A stretch of DNA of 64,000 nt, taken from positions 62,001 through 126,000 of the forward strand of contig JAPMXV010000054.1 of NCBI GenBank assembly GCA_026936335.1, given 5' to 3'. The position numbers and the translations under genes were made by a program. Below, in pieces: positions 14,401 through 29,400 of the stretch. This DNA comes from Mantamonas sphyraenae (taxonomy: Eukaryota; CRuMs; Mantamonadidae). The notes beneath the pieces were generated by a model. It saw only the letters and a list, made by a program, of their open reading frames with translations, did not search any database and was not told where the DNA came from. Within the stretch, counting starts at the first letter, position 1. Each line of letters begins with the position of its first letter.

Positions 14401-17400
14401 TTGACGGGAAGACAGCGTTGGTTCTGGACGGACTGATGCGCCCTCGACCGACGACAGGGGTAGGCCTGCTGCACATGACGGGAGTGGGGATCGCTCACGG
14501 ATACATGGGGCGGCCACGACTGACGGCAGAACGGTTCCTGCCGTTTGATGACGGCCTGGTGCTGTACAACACAGGAGATCTTGTGCGTGTACACTCTGCC
14601 GGGACGATGGAGTTTGTGGGGAGAAAGGACTTTCAGCTGAAGGTGCGCGGACACCGAGTGGAAGCACAGGCGGTGGAGGGTGTGCTGGAAACCCACGAGC
14701 GTGTGGCACAAGCAGTGGTCCGGAAGCATGGCACGGGTCTAGTTGGATACGTTGCGTGTGTTGGGGGCGTGGACGCAAGCATGGAGATGTTGCAAGCGAG
14801 CCTGTACGAGCAACTGCGAACCGCATTGCCGCCGTATGCGGTTCCGACCAGCGTGGTTGCACTGGACGCGATGCCAACAACGCTGAACGGTAAGATCGAC
14901 CTGCGTCGTCTTCCGAACCCAGGGGACACGGGTGTGCAGCTGGTGCGAAGCGAGTATGCGGCGGCCGAGAGCGAGATGGAAGTAACGGTGGCGAAAGCAT
15001 TTGGTGCTGTACTTGGGGTGGATGAGGTTGGGCTGGACGACAGCTTCTTCACGCTAGGCGGTGACAGTATTCTGAGTATGCAAGTGGTGCAGAGACTGCA
15101 ACGCGAGGGGCTGCGTGTGACAAGCAGTCAGGTGTATGAGCTGCAGACGGTGCGTGCGCTGGCTAATGCCCTTCAAGACGATGCGAACACACAGCAGGGT
15201 TCACACGAGGATGTTGCAGTGGCAGCTGTGACGCAGTATGACGTGCACGAATGTGACGGAGAGGCACTGAGCAGACTGTACGAAGAAGCACGGCGCGGGG
15301 TGGTTGGCGCAACGAAGGAGATTGTGATGTGTGGATTGGGCACGGGGTATGTGGACCTTGGGAAGCGTCTGCTGTGTTGTGGAGACGCTTGGGTGATGTG
15401 TGCATGTGGAGACGGGCGTGTGACGATGTCCTACCGCGCAGAAGCTGTGGAATCTCCGCTGGAAGTGATGCGGGGTGTGCTTGTGGGACTGGGACGAGAG
15501 GCTGTGATGCCGATGTCGTCGATGCAGCAAGGGATGGTGTTTCACTCGCTGCACAGCAGTGGCTCTGGGAAGCGGGTCCAGGAAGGACCTGCTGGTACCC
15601 CGAGTGCTACGTGGTCTACAGCCATGTTGGGCAGCGTGGTGGATGGCCGAGCAGAGTACGTCGAACACGGATTGCTGGAGATGGACAACCTGGACCGTGT
15701 GCATGCGTACGCAGAGGCATGGGCAGGCGCTTGTTCATCGCATGCCATGCTGCATGCAAGTGTGGAGTGGCCGTTCATGCGGATCGAGCGTCAGAGCACA
15801 CTGAGAGTGGACTACGTGCGCGCTGACGGCTCCGATGTGATGAGGACGGTTGAAGCACACAAGAGCATCCCGATGCGACTCGACTTGGCACCGCTGGTGC
15901 GATTGCTGCTGGTGTTGCACAGGGACACGGGGAAGACTACGGTACTGGTTACATTCCACCACGCTGTGCTTGACGGGTGGTCAAACGCGCTGCTGTTGCG
16001 GGAGATCAGTCTGCGATACATGGAGCAGTACGAAGGAAGCGTGGGTCGGGCCACAGCTATCGCAGGACACACCGACCAGTTAGAGTATGCATGGTGGCTG
16101 TGGAACTCGAGCAAGGGGGATGCGCGACGACACTTTGCAGAACGGTTGAAGGGCGGCCCGGGTGGCAGTTTGGTGATGAACGAAGTGCAGCGCGAGCCGG
16201 CGGAGGAAGCACCGACGAAAGCCGTGGAGCGGATCACTGTGAAAGCACAGCTGCCTGCGGACGGGAACGAGGCACTGGCAGTGACAGTGAACACGCGAGT
16301 GCTTGCGGCATGGGCACTTGTGCTAAGCGAGCTGTGTGGACAACAACGAGTGACGGTTGGCATGACACTGAGTGGCCGACCCGGAAGCGTGGAGTCGACA
16401 TCAAGGCTGGTTGGATTGTATGTGTGCACACTGCCACTGTGTGTGGACGTGGAACTGGGACTGGGGCTAGATGGTTACCTGGAGCGGGTGATGCGAGAAC
16501 AGCAGCGCTTGCAAGAGTTCCAACACTGTGGGTTGCCGGAAGTTGCAGGGTGGTGTGGATACGGGCAGGCTGGAGAAATGTTCGACAGCGTTTCTGTGTT
16601 TGAGAACTACCCTGGGATGGATGGAGAAGGTGGGGTTGGAGAGACACTCACGGAAGAGAGTGTGCGACAACCGTTCCGTGTTCACAGTGCGACGAGTGAG
16701 GAAGTGACGAACTATCCCGTGCTGCTGGCATCGACTGTGGACAAGAGACGTGGCGTGGTGGAAGTGCACATGGAGTTTTCGAATGCAGGGGGAGGCATGG
16801 CACGTGCCGTGCGCGAACGGTTGGCGGAGCAACTGGAGGGGTACCTGCGTGTGCTGTGCAGGGTGAAGAAGGGGATGCCACAGACACAAGTGGGCCGCGT
16901 GGTGGGAAAGGGATGGACACGATCAGTTGGGATGGACGGAGTGACACGTGCACGTTCAGCGTTGTCAGGGCTGGGCGGGAGGACAGGAGAGGTGACTTTG
17001 CACGTGTGCAGCGTGAGCAAGGGTGAAGTACATCTAAGCCGTGGGATGGTGTACGCGATGGGGAGGCAGGTGGCAGCGGAGCTGACAAGCATGACAGTTG
17101 GGGCAGGACCTGGTACGGTGGTGGGAGTGTGTCTGGAAGCACAGAGTGTGTACACAGTGGCATGCTGTCTGGGAGTGTGGATGTGTGGAGCAGCAGTGCT
17201 GTGTATGGAACCGCGGAACCCGGACTCGAAAGCTGGAGGCACTTGCGTTGGAGGCGCAGCCGTGTGCTGTGATCACGACGCCGGAGCTGGCGGATGCACG
17301 GAACTTGGGCAGGTTGTGCGGCAACAGGATTGTGTGTGTGGCAACCGAAGGAGTCCAGGTAGCACGCGGGGGAGTTGGTGGCAGCTGGGATGGTGAACGA

Positions 17401-20400
17401 CCATGTGTGCGTGTGTGTGGTGGTTTGGTGGCGTATGTGATTGCGACGAGCGGAACGACGGCCGGCAGAAGCAAGCTTGTGCCTGTGACACACCGGGCGT
17501 GGATGAATACGTGCATGGACAGTCAAGTCGGTGTGGCTGGTGTAATGGTCAGCGATGTTGACAGCGGAGTAAGGGTGTACCAGTTTGCATCTTTGCAGTT
17601 TGATGCCAGCATGTACGAGATTGGCTGTGCTCTTGCACGAGGAAGTAACCATGGGCATTTGGTGCACCAGCGCGATGGGGAAGGACTTTTGGGTGGAATG
17701 TCGCTGCTGGACGAAAGGTGCACGTTGGCATTGATACCTCCTGTGGTGTTGACCCTGGGATGTAGGGCGCGCTTGCTTGATGAAGAAGTGGTCGTGGACA
17801 CACTGGTGACGGGTGGCGAAGCATGCAGTGCAGCAGTCGTGAACGAGTGGACCCGTGTGTGTTGGAGAATGATCCATGCGTACGGGCCGTCGGAGGACGC
17901 AATTGTGTCAAGCGCACTGATGGTGGAAAGCTCTGGTGTGAAAGAGGCACCAGGGATTGGCAGTGCACTTGACGGGAAGACAGCGTTGGTTCTGGACGGA
18001 CTGATGCGCCCTCGACCGACGACAGGGGTAGGCCTGCTGCACATGACGGGAGTGGGGATCGCTCACGGATACATGGGGCGGCCACGACTGACGGCAGAAC
18101 GGTTCCTGCCGTTTGATGACGGCCTGGTGCTGTACAACACAGGAGATCTTGTGCGTGTACACTCTGCCGGGACGATGGAGTTTGTGGGGAGAAAGGACTT
18201 TCAGCTGAAGGTGCGCGGACACCGAGTGGAAGCACAGGCGGTGGAGGGTGTGCTGGAAACCCACGAGCGTGTGGCACAAGCAGTGGTCCGGAAGCATGGC
18301 ACGGGTCTAGTTGGATACGTTGCGTGTGTTGGGGGCGTGGACGCAAGCATGGAGATGTTGCAAGCGAGCCTGTACGAGCAACTGCGAACCGCATTGCCGC
18401 CGTATGCGGTTCCGACCAGCGTGGTTGCACTGGACGCGATGCCAACAACGCTGAACGGTAAGATCGACCTGCGTCGTCTTCCGAACCCAGGGGACACGGG
18501 TGTGCAGCTGGTGCGAAGCGAGTATGCGGCGGCCGAGAGCGAGATGGAAGTAACGGTGGCGAAAGCATTTGGTGCTGTACTTGGGGTGGATGAGGTTGGG
18601 CTGGACGACAGCTTCTTCACGCTAGGCGGTGACAGCATTCTGAGTATGCAAGTGGTGCAGAGACTGCAACGCGAGGGGCTGCGTGTGACAAGCAGTCAGG
18701 TGTATGAGCTGCAGACGGTGCGTGCGCTGGCTAATGCCCTTCAAGACGATGCGAACACACAGCAGGGTTCACACGAGGATGTTGCAGTGGCAGCTGTGAC
18801 GCAGTATGACGTGCACGAATGTGACGGAGAGGCACTGAGCAGACTGTACGAAGAAGCACGGCGCGGGGTGGTTGGCGCAACGAAGGAGATTGTGATGTGT
18901 GGATTGGGCACGGGGTATGTGGACCTTGGGAAGCGTCTGCTGTGTTGTGGAGACGCCTGGGTGATGTGTGCATGTGGAAACGGGCGTGTGACGATGTCCT
19001 ACCGCGCAGAAGCTGTGGAATCTCCGCTGGAAGTGATGCGGGGTGTGCTTGTGGGACTGGGACGAGAGGCTGTGATGCCGATGTCGTCGATGCAGCAAGG
19101 GATGGTGTTTCACTCGCTGCACAGCATTGGTTCTGGGAAGCGGGTCGAGGAAGAACCTGCTGGTACCCCGAGTGCTACGGGGTCTACAGCCATGTTGGGC
19201 AACGTGGTGGATGGCCGAGCAGAGTACGTCGAACACGGATTGCTGGAGATGGACAACCTGGACCGTGTGCATGCGTACGCAGAGGCATGGGCAGGCGCTT
19301 GTTCATCGCATGCCATGCTGCATGCAAGTGTGGAGTGGCCGTTCATGCGGATCGAGCGTCAGAGCACACTGAGAGTGGACTACGTGCGCGCTGACGGCTC
19401 CGATGTGATGAGGACGGTTGAAGCACACAAGAGCATCCCGATGCGACTCGACTTGGCACCGCTGGTGCGATTGCTGCTGGTGTTGCACAGGGACACGGGG
19501 AAGACAACGGTCCTGGTTACATTCCACCACGCTGTGCTTGACGGGTGGTCAAACGCTCTGCTGTTGCGGGAGATCAGTCTGCGATACATGGAGCAGTACG
19601 AAGGAAGCGTGGGTCGGGCCACAGCTATCGCAGGACACACCGACCAGTTAGAGTATGCATGGTGGCTGTGGAACTCGAGCAAGGGGGATGCGCGACGACA
19701 CTTTGCAGAACGGTTGAAGGGCGGCCCGGGTGGCAGTTTGGTGATGAACGAAGTGCAGCGCGAGCCGGTGGAGGAAGCACCGACGAAAGCCGTGGAGCGG
19801 ATCACTGTGAAAGCACAGCTGCCTGCGGACGGGAACGAGGCACTGGCAGTGACAGTGAACACGCGAGTGCTTGCGGCATGGGCACTTGTGCTAAGCGAGC
19901 TGTGTGGACAACAACGAGTGACGGTTGGCATGACACTGAGTGGCCGACCCGGAAGCGTGGAGTCGACATCAAGGCTGGTTGGATTGTATGTGTGCACACT
20001 GCCACTGTGTGTGGACGTGGAACTGGGACTGGGGCTAGATGGTTACCTGGAGCGGGTGATGCGAGAACAGCAGCGCTTGCAAGAGTTCCAACACTGTGGG
20101 TTGCCGGAAGTTGCAGGGTGGTGTGGATACGGGCAGGCTGGAGAAATGTTCGACAGCGTTTCTGTGTTTGAGAACTACCCTGGGATGGATGGAGAAGGTG
20201 GGGTTGGAGAGACACTCACGGAAGAGAGTGTGCGACAACCGTTCCGTGTTCACAGTGCGACGAGTGAGGAAGTGACGAACTATCCCGTGCTGCTGGCATC
20301 GACTGTGGACAAGAGACGTGGCGTGGTGGAAGTGCACATGGAGTTTTCGAATGCAGGGGAGGCATGGCACGTGCCGTGCGCGAACGGTTGGCGGAGCAAC

Positions 20401-23400
20401 TGGAGGGGTACCTGCGTGTGCTGTGCAGGGTGAAGAAGGGGAAACCACAGACACAAGTGGGCCGCGTGGTGGGAAAGGGATGGACACGATCAGTTGGGAT
20501 GGACGGAGTGACACGTGCACGTTCAGCGTTGTCAGGGCTGGGCGGGAGGACAGGAGAGGTGACTTTGCACGTGTGCAGCGTGAGCAAGGGTGAAGTACAT
20601 CTGAGCCGTGGGATGGTGTACGCGATGGGGAGGCAGGTGGCAGCGGAGCTGACAAGCATGACAGTTGGGGCAGGACCTGGTACGGTGGTGGGAGTGTGTC
20701 TGGAAGCACAGAGTGTGTACACAGTGGCATGCTGTCTGGGAGTGTGGATGTGTGGAGCAGCAGTGCTGTGTATGGAACCGCGGAACCCGGACTCGAAGCT
20801 GGAGGCACTTGCGTTGGAGGCGCAGCCGTGTGCTGTGATCACGACGCCGGAGCTGGCGGATGCACGGAACTTGGGCAGGTTGTGCGGCAACAGGATTGTG
20901 TGTGTGGCAACCGAAGGAGTCCAGGTAGCACGCGGGGGAGTTGGTGGCAGCTGGGATGGTGAACGACCATGTGTGCGTGTGTGTGGTGGTTTGGTGGCGT
21001 ATGTGATTGCGACGAGCGGAACGACGGCCGGCAGAAGCAAGCTTGTGCCTGTGACACACCGGGCGTGGATGAATACGTGCATGGACAGTCAAGTCGGTGT
21101 GGCTGGTGTAATGGTCAGCGATGTTGACAGCGGAGCAAGGGTGTACCAGTTTGCATCTTTGCAGTTTGATGCCAGCATGTACGAGATTGGCTGTGCTCTT
21201 GCACGAGGAAGTAACCATGGGCATTTGGTGCACCAGCGCGATGGGGAAGGACTTTTGGGTGGAATGTCGCTGCTGGACGAAAGGTGCACGTTGGCATTGA
21301 TACCTCCTGTGGTGTTGACCCTGGGATGTAGGGCGCGCTTGCTTGATGAAGAAGTGGTCGTGGACACACTGGTGACGGGTGGCGAAGCATGCAGTGCAGC
21401 AGTCGTGAACGAGTGGACCCGTGTGTGTGGGAGAATGATCCATGCGTACGGGCCGTCGGAGGACGCAATTGTGTCAAGCGCACTGATGGTGGAAAGCTCT
21501 GGTGTGAAAGAGGCACCAGGGATTGGCAGTGCACTTGACGGGAAGACAGCGTTGGTTCTGGACGGACTGATGCGCCCTCGACCGACGACAGGGGTAGGCC
21601 TGCTGCACATGACGGGAGTGGGGATCGCTCACGGATACATGGGGCGGCCACGACTGACGGCAGAACGGTTCCTGCCGTTTGATGACGGCCTGGTGCTGTA
21701 CAACACAGGAGATCTTGTGCGTGTACACTCTGCCGGGACGATGGAGTTTGTGGGGAGAAAGGACTTTCAGCTGAAGGTGCGCGGACACCGAGTGGAAGCA
21801 CAGGCGGTGGAGGGTGTGCTGGAAACCCACGAGCGTGTGGCACAAGCAGTGGTCCGGAAGCATGGCACGGGTCTAGTTGGATACGTTGCGTGTGTTGGGG
21901 GCGTGGACGCAAGCATGGAGATGTTGCAAGCAAGCCTGTACGAGCAACTGCGAAGCGCATTGCCGCCGTATGCGGTTCCGACCAGCGTGGTTGCACTGGA
22001 CGCGATGCCAACAACGCTGAACGGTAAGATCGACCTGCGTCGTCTTCCGAACCCAGGGGACACGGGTGTGCAGCTGGTGCGAAGCGAGTATGCGGCGGCC
22101 GAGAGCGAGATGGAAGTAACGGTGGCGAAAGCATTTGGTGCTGTACTTGGGGTGGATGAGGTTGGGCTGGACGACAGCTTCTTCACGCTAGGCGGTGACA
22201 GCATTCTGAGTATGCAAGTGGTGCAGAGACTGCAACGCGAGGGGCTGCGTGTGACAAGCAGTCAGGTGTATGAGCTGCAGACGGTGCGTGCGCTGGCTAA
22301 TGCCCTTCAAGACGATGCGAACACACAGCAGGGTTCACACGAGGATGTTGCAGTGGCAGCTGTGACGCAGTATGACGTGCACGAATGTGACGGAGAGGCA
22401 CTGAGCAGACTGTACGAAGAAGCACGGCGCGGGGTGGTTGGCGCAACGAAGGAGATTGTGATGTGTGGATTGGGCACGGGGTATGTGGACCTTGGGAAGC
22501 GTCTGCTGTGTTGTGGAGACGCTTGGGTGATGTGTGCATGTGGAGACGGGCGTGTGACGATGTCCTACCGCGCAGAAGCTGTGGAATCTCCGCTGGAAGT
22601 GATGCGGGGTGTGCTTGTGGGACTGGGACGAGAGGCTGTGATGCCGATGTCGTCGATGCAGCAAGGGATGGTGTTTCACTCGCTGCACAGCATTGGTTCT
22701 GGGAAGCGGGTCGAGGAAGAACCTGCTGGTACCCCGAGTGCTACGGGGTCTACAGCCATGTTGGGCAACGTGGTGGATGGCCGAGCAGAGTACGTCGAAC
22801 ACGGATTGCTGGAGATGGACAACCTGGACCGTGTGCATGCGTACGCAGAGGCATGGGCAGGCGCTTGTTCATCGCATGCCATGCTGCATGCAAGTGTGGA
22901 GTGGCCGTTCATGCGGATCGAGCGTCAGAGCACACTGAGAGTGGACTACGTGCGTGCTGACGGCTCCGATGTGATGAGGACGGTTGAAGCACACAAGAGC
23001 ATCCCGATGCGACTCGACTTGGCACCGCTGGTGCGATTGCTGCTGGTGTTGCACAGGGACACGGGGAAGACTACGGTACTGGTTACATTCCACCACGCTG
23101 TGCTTGACGGGTGGTCAAACGCTCTGCTGTTGCGGGAGATCAGTCTGCGATACATGGAGCAGTACGAAGGAAGCGTGGGTCGGGCCACAGCTATCGCAGG
23201 ACACACCGACCAGTTAGAGTATGCATGGTGGCTGTGGAACTCGAGCAAGGGGGATGCGCGACGACACTTTGCAGAACGGTTGAGGGCGGCCCGGGTGGCA
23301 GTTTGGTGATGAACGAAGTGCAGCGCGAGCCGGTGGAGGAAGCACCGACGAAAGCCGTGGAGCGGATCACTGTGAAAGCACAGCTGCCTGCGGACGGGAA

Positions 23401-26400
23401 CGAGGCACTGGCAGTGACAGTGAACACGCGAGTGCTTGCGGCATGGGCACTTGTGCTAAGCGAGCTGTGTGGACAACAACGAGTGACGGTTGGCATGACA
23501 CTGAGTGGCCGACCCGGAAGCGTGGAGTCGACATCAAGGCTGGTTGGATTGTATGTGTGCACACTGCCACTGTGTGTGGACGTGGAACTGGGACTGGGGC
23601 TAGATGGTTACCTGGAGCGGGTGATGCGAGAACAGCAGCGCTTGCAAGAGTTCCAACACTGTGGGTTGCCGGAAGTTGCAGGGTGGTGTGGATACGGGCA
23701 GGCTGGAGAAATGTTCGACAGCGTTTCTGTGTTTGAGAACTACCCTGGGATGGATGGAGAAGGTGGGGTTGGAGAGACACTCACGGAAGAGAGTGTGCGA
23801 CAACCGTTCCGTGTTCACAGTGCGACGAGTGAGGAAGTGACGAACTATCCCGTGCTGCTGGCATCGACTGTGGACAAGAGACGTGGCGTGGTGGAAGTGC
23901 ACATGGAGTTTTCGAATGCAGGGGGAGGCATGGCACGTGCCGTGCGCGAACGGTTGGCGGAGCAACTGGAGGGGTACCTGCGTGTGCTGTGCAGGGTGAA
24001 GAAGGGGAAACCACAGACACAAGTGGGCCGCGTGGTGGTGGGAAAGGGATGGACACGATCAGTTGGGATGGACGGAGTGACACGTGCACGTTCAGCGTTG
24101 TCAGGGCTGGGCGGGAGGACAGGAGAGGTGACTTTGCACGTGTGCAGCGTGAGCAAGGGTGAAGTACATCTGAGCCGTGGGATGGTGTACGCGATGGGGA
24201 GGCAGGTGGCAGCGGAGCTGACAAGCATGACAGTTGGGGCAGGACTGGTACGGTGGTGGGAGTGTGTCTGGAAGCACAGAGTGTGTACACAGTGGCATGC
24301 TGTCTGGGAGTGTGGATGTGTGGAGCAGCAGTGCTGTGTATGGAACCGCGGAACCCGGACTCGAAGCTGGAGGCACTTGCGTTGGAGGCGCAGCCGTGTG
24401 CTGTGATCACGACGCCGGAGCTGGCGGATGCACGGAACTTGGGCAGGTTGTGCGGCAACAGGATTGTGTGTGTGGCAAACCGAAGGAGTCCAGGTAGCAC
24501 GCGGGGGATTTGGTGCAGCTGGGGATGGTGAACGACCATGTGTGCGTGTGTGTGTGGTTTGGTGGCGTATGTGATTGCGACCGAGCGGAACGACGGCCGG
24601 CAGAAGCAAGCTTGTGCCTGTGACACACCGGGAATATGGATGAATACGTGCTTCGCTTACTCGAAAGTACGTGTCCACGTGCAACACGTGTCCAGCAATG
24701 TTGTCTATGCAGTTTCGACGCGAGCATGCCTTGTTGGATGTGGGCTTGATTGGAGGCAGCCAGTGGTACATTGTGATTTGAGCGCGATGGCTTGTTGTAC
24801 GTGTTGAGAGCTCGTGCGTTGCAGGTTGCGTCCGTACCACCCGGTGGCTGTTGCGAGTGCACGGAGTACGCGGATCTCTGATGTTGAAAGGACTGCAAAT
24901 GGTGGTCTGCAGGAGGGGAAGCTACAACGAAAGAGATGCTGCGCAAATGGGCGGGCTCCTTGGTATACATCAAGCGTACGGTCCTTCGGAAGACTCGATT
25001 GTCTCAACGATGACTGTGTTGGGTGAATATGACACACCAAGCATCGGTAGTGCACTTGACGGGAAGACAGCGTTGGTTCTGGACGGGCTGATGCGCCCTC
25101 GACCGGCGACAGGGGTAGGCCTGCTGCACATGACGGGAGGGGATCGCTCACGGATACATGGGGCGGCCACGACTGACGGCAGAACGGTTTCCTGCCGTTT
25201 GATGACGGCCTGGTGCTGTACAACACAGGAGATCTTGTGCGTGTACACTCTGCCGGGACGATGGAGTTTGTGGGGAGAAAGGACTTTCAGCTGAAGGTGC
25301 GCGGACACCGAGTGGAAGCACAGGCGGTGGAGGGTGTGCTGGAAACCCACGAGCGTGTGGCACAAGCAGTGGTCCGGAAGCATGGCACGGGTCTAGTTGG
25401 ATACGTTGCGTGTGTTGGGGCGTGGACGCAAGCATGGAGATGTTGCAAGCAAGCCTGTACGAGCAACTGCGAACCGCATTGCCGCCGTATGCGGTTCCGA
25501 CCAGCGTGGTTGCACTGAACGCGATGCCAACAACGCTGAACGGTAAGATCGACCTGCGTCGTCTTCCGAACCAGGGGACACGGGTGTGCAGCTGGTGCGA
25601 AGCGAGTATGCGGCGGCCGAGAGCGAGATGGAAGTAACGGTGGCGAAAGCATTTGGTGCTGTACTTGGGGTGGATGAGGTTGGGCTGGACGACAGCTTCT
25701 TCACGCTAGGCGGTGACAGTATTCTGAGTATGCAAGTGTGTGCAGAGACTGCAACGCGAGGGGCTGCGTGTGACAAGCAGTCAGGTGTATGAGCTGCAGA
25801 CGGTGCGTGCGCTGGCTAATGCCCTTCAAGACGATGCGAACACACAGCAGGGTTCACACGAGGATGTTGCAGTGGCAGCTGTGACGCAGTATGACGTGCA
25901 CGAATGTGACGGAGAGGCACTGAGCAGACTGTACGAAGAAGCACGGCGCGGGGTGGTTGGCGCAACGAAGGAGATTGTGATGTGTGGATTGGGCACGGGG
26001 TATGTGGACCTTGGGAAGCGTCTGCTGTGTTGTGGAGACGCTTGGGTGATGTGTGCATGTGAGAGACGGGCGTGTGACGATGTCCTACCGCGCAGAAGCT
26101 GTGGAATCTCCGCTGGAAGTGATGCGGGGTGTGCTTGTGGGACTGGGACGAGAGGCTGTGATGCCGATGTCGTCGATGCAGCAAGGGATGGTGTTTCACT
26201 CGCTGCACAGCAGTGGTTCTGGGAAGCGGGTCCAGGAAGGACCTGCTGGTACCCCGAGTGCTACGTGGTCTACAGCCATGTTGGGCAGCGTGGGTGGATG
26301 GCCGAGCAGAGTACGTCGAACACGGATTGCTGGAGATGGACAACCTGGGACCGTGTGCATGCGTACGCAGAGGCATGGGCAGGCGCTTGTTCATCGCATG

Positions 26401-29400
26401 CCATGCTGCATGCAAGTGTGGAGTGGCCGTTCATGCGGATCGAGCGTCAGAGCACACTGAGAGTGGACTACGTGCGTGCTGACGGCTCCGATGTGATGAG
26501 GACGGTTGAAGCACACAAGAGCATCCCGATGCGACTCGACTTTGCACCGCTGGTGCGATTGCTGCTGGTGTTGCACAGGGACACGGGGAAGACAACGGTA
26601 CTGGTTACATTCCACCACGCTGTGCTTGACGGGTGGTCAAACGCTCTGCTGTTGCGGGAGATCAGTCTGCGATACATGGAGCAGTACGAAGGAAGCGTGG
26701 GTCGGGCCACAGCTATCGCAGGACACACCGACCAGTTAGAGTATGCATGGTGGCTGTGGAACTCGAGCAAGGGGGGATGCGCGACGACACTTTGCAGAAC
26801 GGTTGAAGGGCGGCTCGGGTGGCAGTTTGGTGATGAACGAAGTGCAGCGCGAGCCGGCGGAGGAAGCACCGACGAAAGCCGTGGAGCGGATCACTGTGAA
26901 AGCACAGCTGCCTGCGGACGGGAACGAGGCACTGGCAGTGACAGTGAACACGCGAGTGCTTGCGGCATGGGCACTTGTGCTAAGCGAGCTGTGTGGACAA
27001 CAACGAGTGACGGTTGGCATGACACTGAGTGGCCGACCCGGAAGCGTGGAGTCGACATCAAGGCTGATTGGATTGTATGTGTGCACACTGCCACTGTGTG
27101 TGGACGTGGAACTGGGACTGGGCTAGATGGTTACCTGGAGCGGGTGATGCGAGAACAGCAGCGCTTGCAAGAGTTCCAACACTGTGGGTTGCCGGAAGTT
27201 GCAGGGTGGTGTGGATACGGGCAGGCTGGAGAAATGTTCGACAGCGTTTCTGTGTTTGAGAACTACCCTGGGATGGATGGAGAAGGTGGGGTTGGAGAGA
27301 CACTCACGGAAGAGAGTGTGCGACAACCGTTCCGTGTTCACAGTGCGACGAGTGAGGAAGTGACGAACTATCCCGTGCTGCTGGCATCGACTGTGGACAA
27401 GAGACGTGGCGTGGTGGAAGTGCACATGGAGTTTTCGAATGCAGGGGGAGGCATGGCACGTGCCGTGCGCGAACGGTTGGCGGAGCAACTGGAGGGGTAC
27501 CTGCGTGTGCTGTGCAGGGTGAAGAAGGGGAAACCACAGACACAAGTGGGCCGCGTGGTGGGAAAGGGATGGACACGATCAGTTGGGATGGACGGAGTGA
27601 CACGTGCACGTTCAGCGTTGTCAGGGCTGGGCGGGAGGACAGGAGAGGTGACTTTGCACGTGTGCAGCGTGAGCAAGGGTGAAGTACATCTGAGCCGTGG
27701 GATGGTGTACGCGATGGGGAGGCAGGTGGCAGCGGAGCTGACAAGCATGACAGTTGGGGCAGGACCTGGTACGGTGGTGGGAGTGTGTCTGGAAGCACAG
27801 AGTGTGTACACAGTGGCATGCTGTCTGGGAGTGTGGATGTGTGGAGCAGCAGTGCTGTGTATGGAACCGCGGAACCCGGACTCGAAGCTGGAGGCACTTG
27901 CGTTGGGAGGCGCAGCCGTGTGCTGTGATCACGACGCCGGAGCTGGCGGATGCACGGAACTTGGGCAGGTTGTGCGGCAACAGGATTGTGTGTGTGGCAA
28001 CCGAAGGAGTCCAGGTAGCACGCAGGGGAGTTGGTGGCAGCTGGGATGGTGAACGACCATGTGTGCGTGTGTGTGTGGTGGTTTGGTGGCGTATGTGATT
28101 GCGACGAGCGGAACGACGGCCGGCAGAAGCAAGCTTGTGCCTGTGACACACCGGGCGTGGATGAATACGTGCATGGACAGTCAAGTCGGTGTGGCTGGTG
28201 TAATGGTCAGCGATGTTGACAGCGGAGTAAGGGTGTACCAGTTTGCATCTTTGCAGTTTGATGCCAGCATGTACGAGATTGGCTGTGCTCTTGCACGAGG
28301 AAGTAACCATGGGCATTTGGTGCACCAGCGCGATGGGGAAGGACTTTTGGGTGGAATGTCGCTGCTGGACGAAAGGTGCACGTTGGCATTGATACCTCCT
28401 GTGGTGTTGACCCTGGGATGTAGGGCGCGCTTGCTTGATGAAGAAGTGGTCGTGGACACACTGGTGACGGGTGGCGAAGCATGCAGTGCAGCAGTCGTGA
28501 ACGAGTGGACCCGTGTGTGTTGGGAGAATGATCCATGCGTACGGGCCGTCGGAGGACGCAATTGTGTCAAGCGCACTGATGGTGGAAAGCTCTGGTGTGA
28601 AAGAGGCACCAGGGATTGGCAGTGCACTTGACGGGAAGACAGCGTTGGTTCTGGACGGACTGATGCGCCCTCGACCGACGACAGGGGTAGGCCTGCTGCA
28701 CATGACGGGAGTGGGGATCGCTCACGGATACATGGGGCGGCCACGACTGACGGCAGAACGGTTCCTGCCGTTTGATGACGGCCTGGTGCTGTACAACACA
28801 GGAGATCTTGTGCGTGTACACTCTGCCGGGACGATGGAGTTTGTGGGGAGAAAGGACTTTCAGCTGAAGGTGCGCGGACACCGAGTGGAAGCACAGGCGG
28901 TGGAGGGTGTGCTGGAAACCCACGAGCGTGTGGCACAAGCAGTGGTCCGGAAGCATGGCACGGGTCTAGTTGGATACGTTGCGTGTGTTGGGGGCGTGGA
29001 CGCAAGCATGGAGATGTTGCAAGCGAGCCTGTACGAGCAACTGCGAACCGCATTGCCGCCGTATGCGGTTCCGACCAGCGTGGTTGCACTGGACGCGATG
29101 CCAACAACGCTGAACGGTAAGATCGACCTGCGTCGTCTTCCGAACCCAGGGGACACGGGTGTGCAGCTGGTGCGAAGCGAGTATGCGGCGGCCGAGAGCG
29201 AGATGGAAGTAACGGTGGCGAAAGCATTTGGTGCTGTACTTGGGGTGGATGAGGTTGGGCTGGACGACAGCTTCTTCACGCTAGGCGGTGACAGCATTCT
29301 GAGTATGCAAGTGGTGCAGAGACTGCAACGCGAGGGGCTGCGTGTGACAAGCAGTCAGGTGTATGAGCTGCAGACGGTGCGTGCGCTGGCTAATGCCCTT

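Noticed and set aside
13396-15000. Long minus-strand open frames through the array (up to about 530 codons, repeated in every module)
   Set aside because: They mirror the sense modules exactly, are His/Ser/Pro-rich without motifs, and recur with the 3.57-kb period. They arise from the codon bias of the sense strand.
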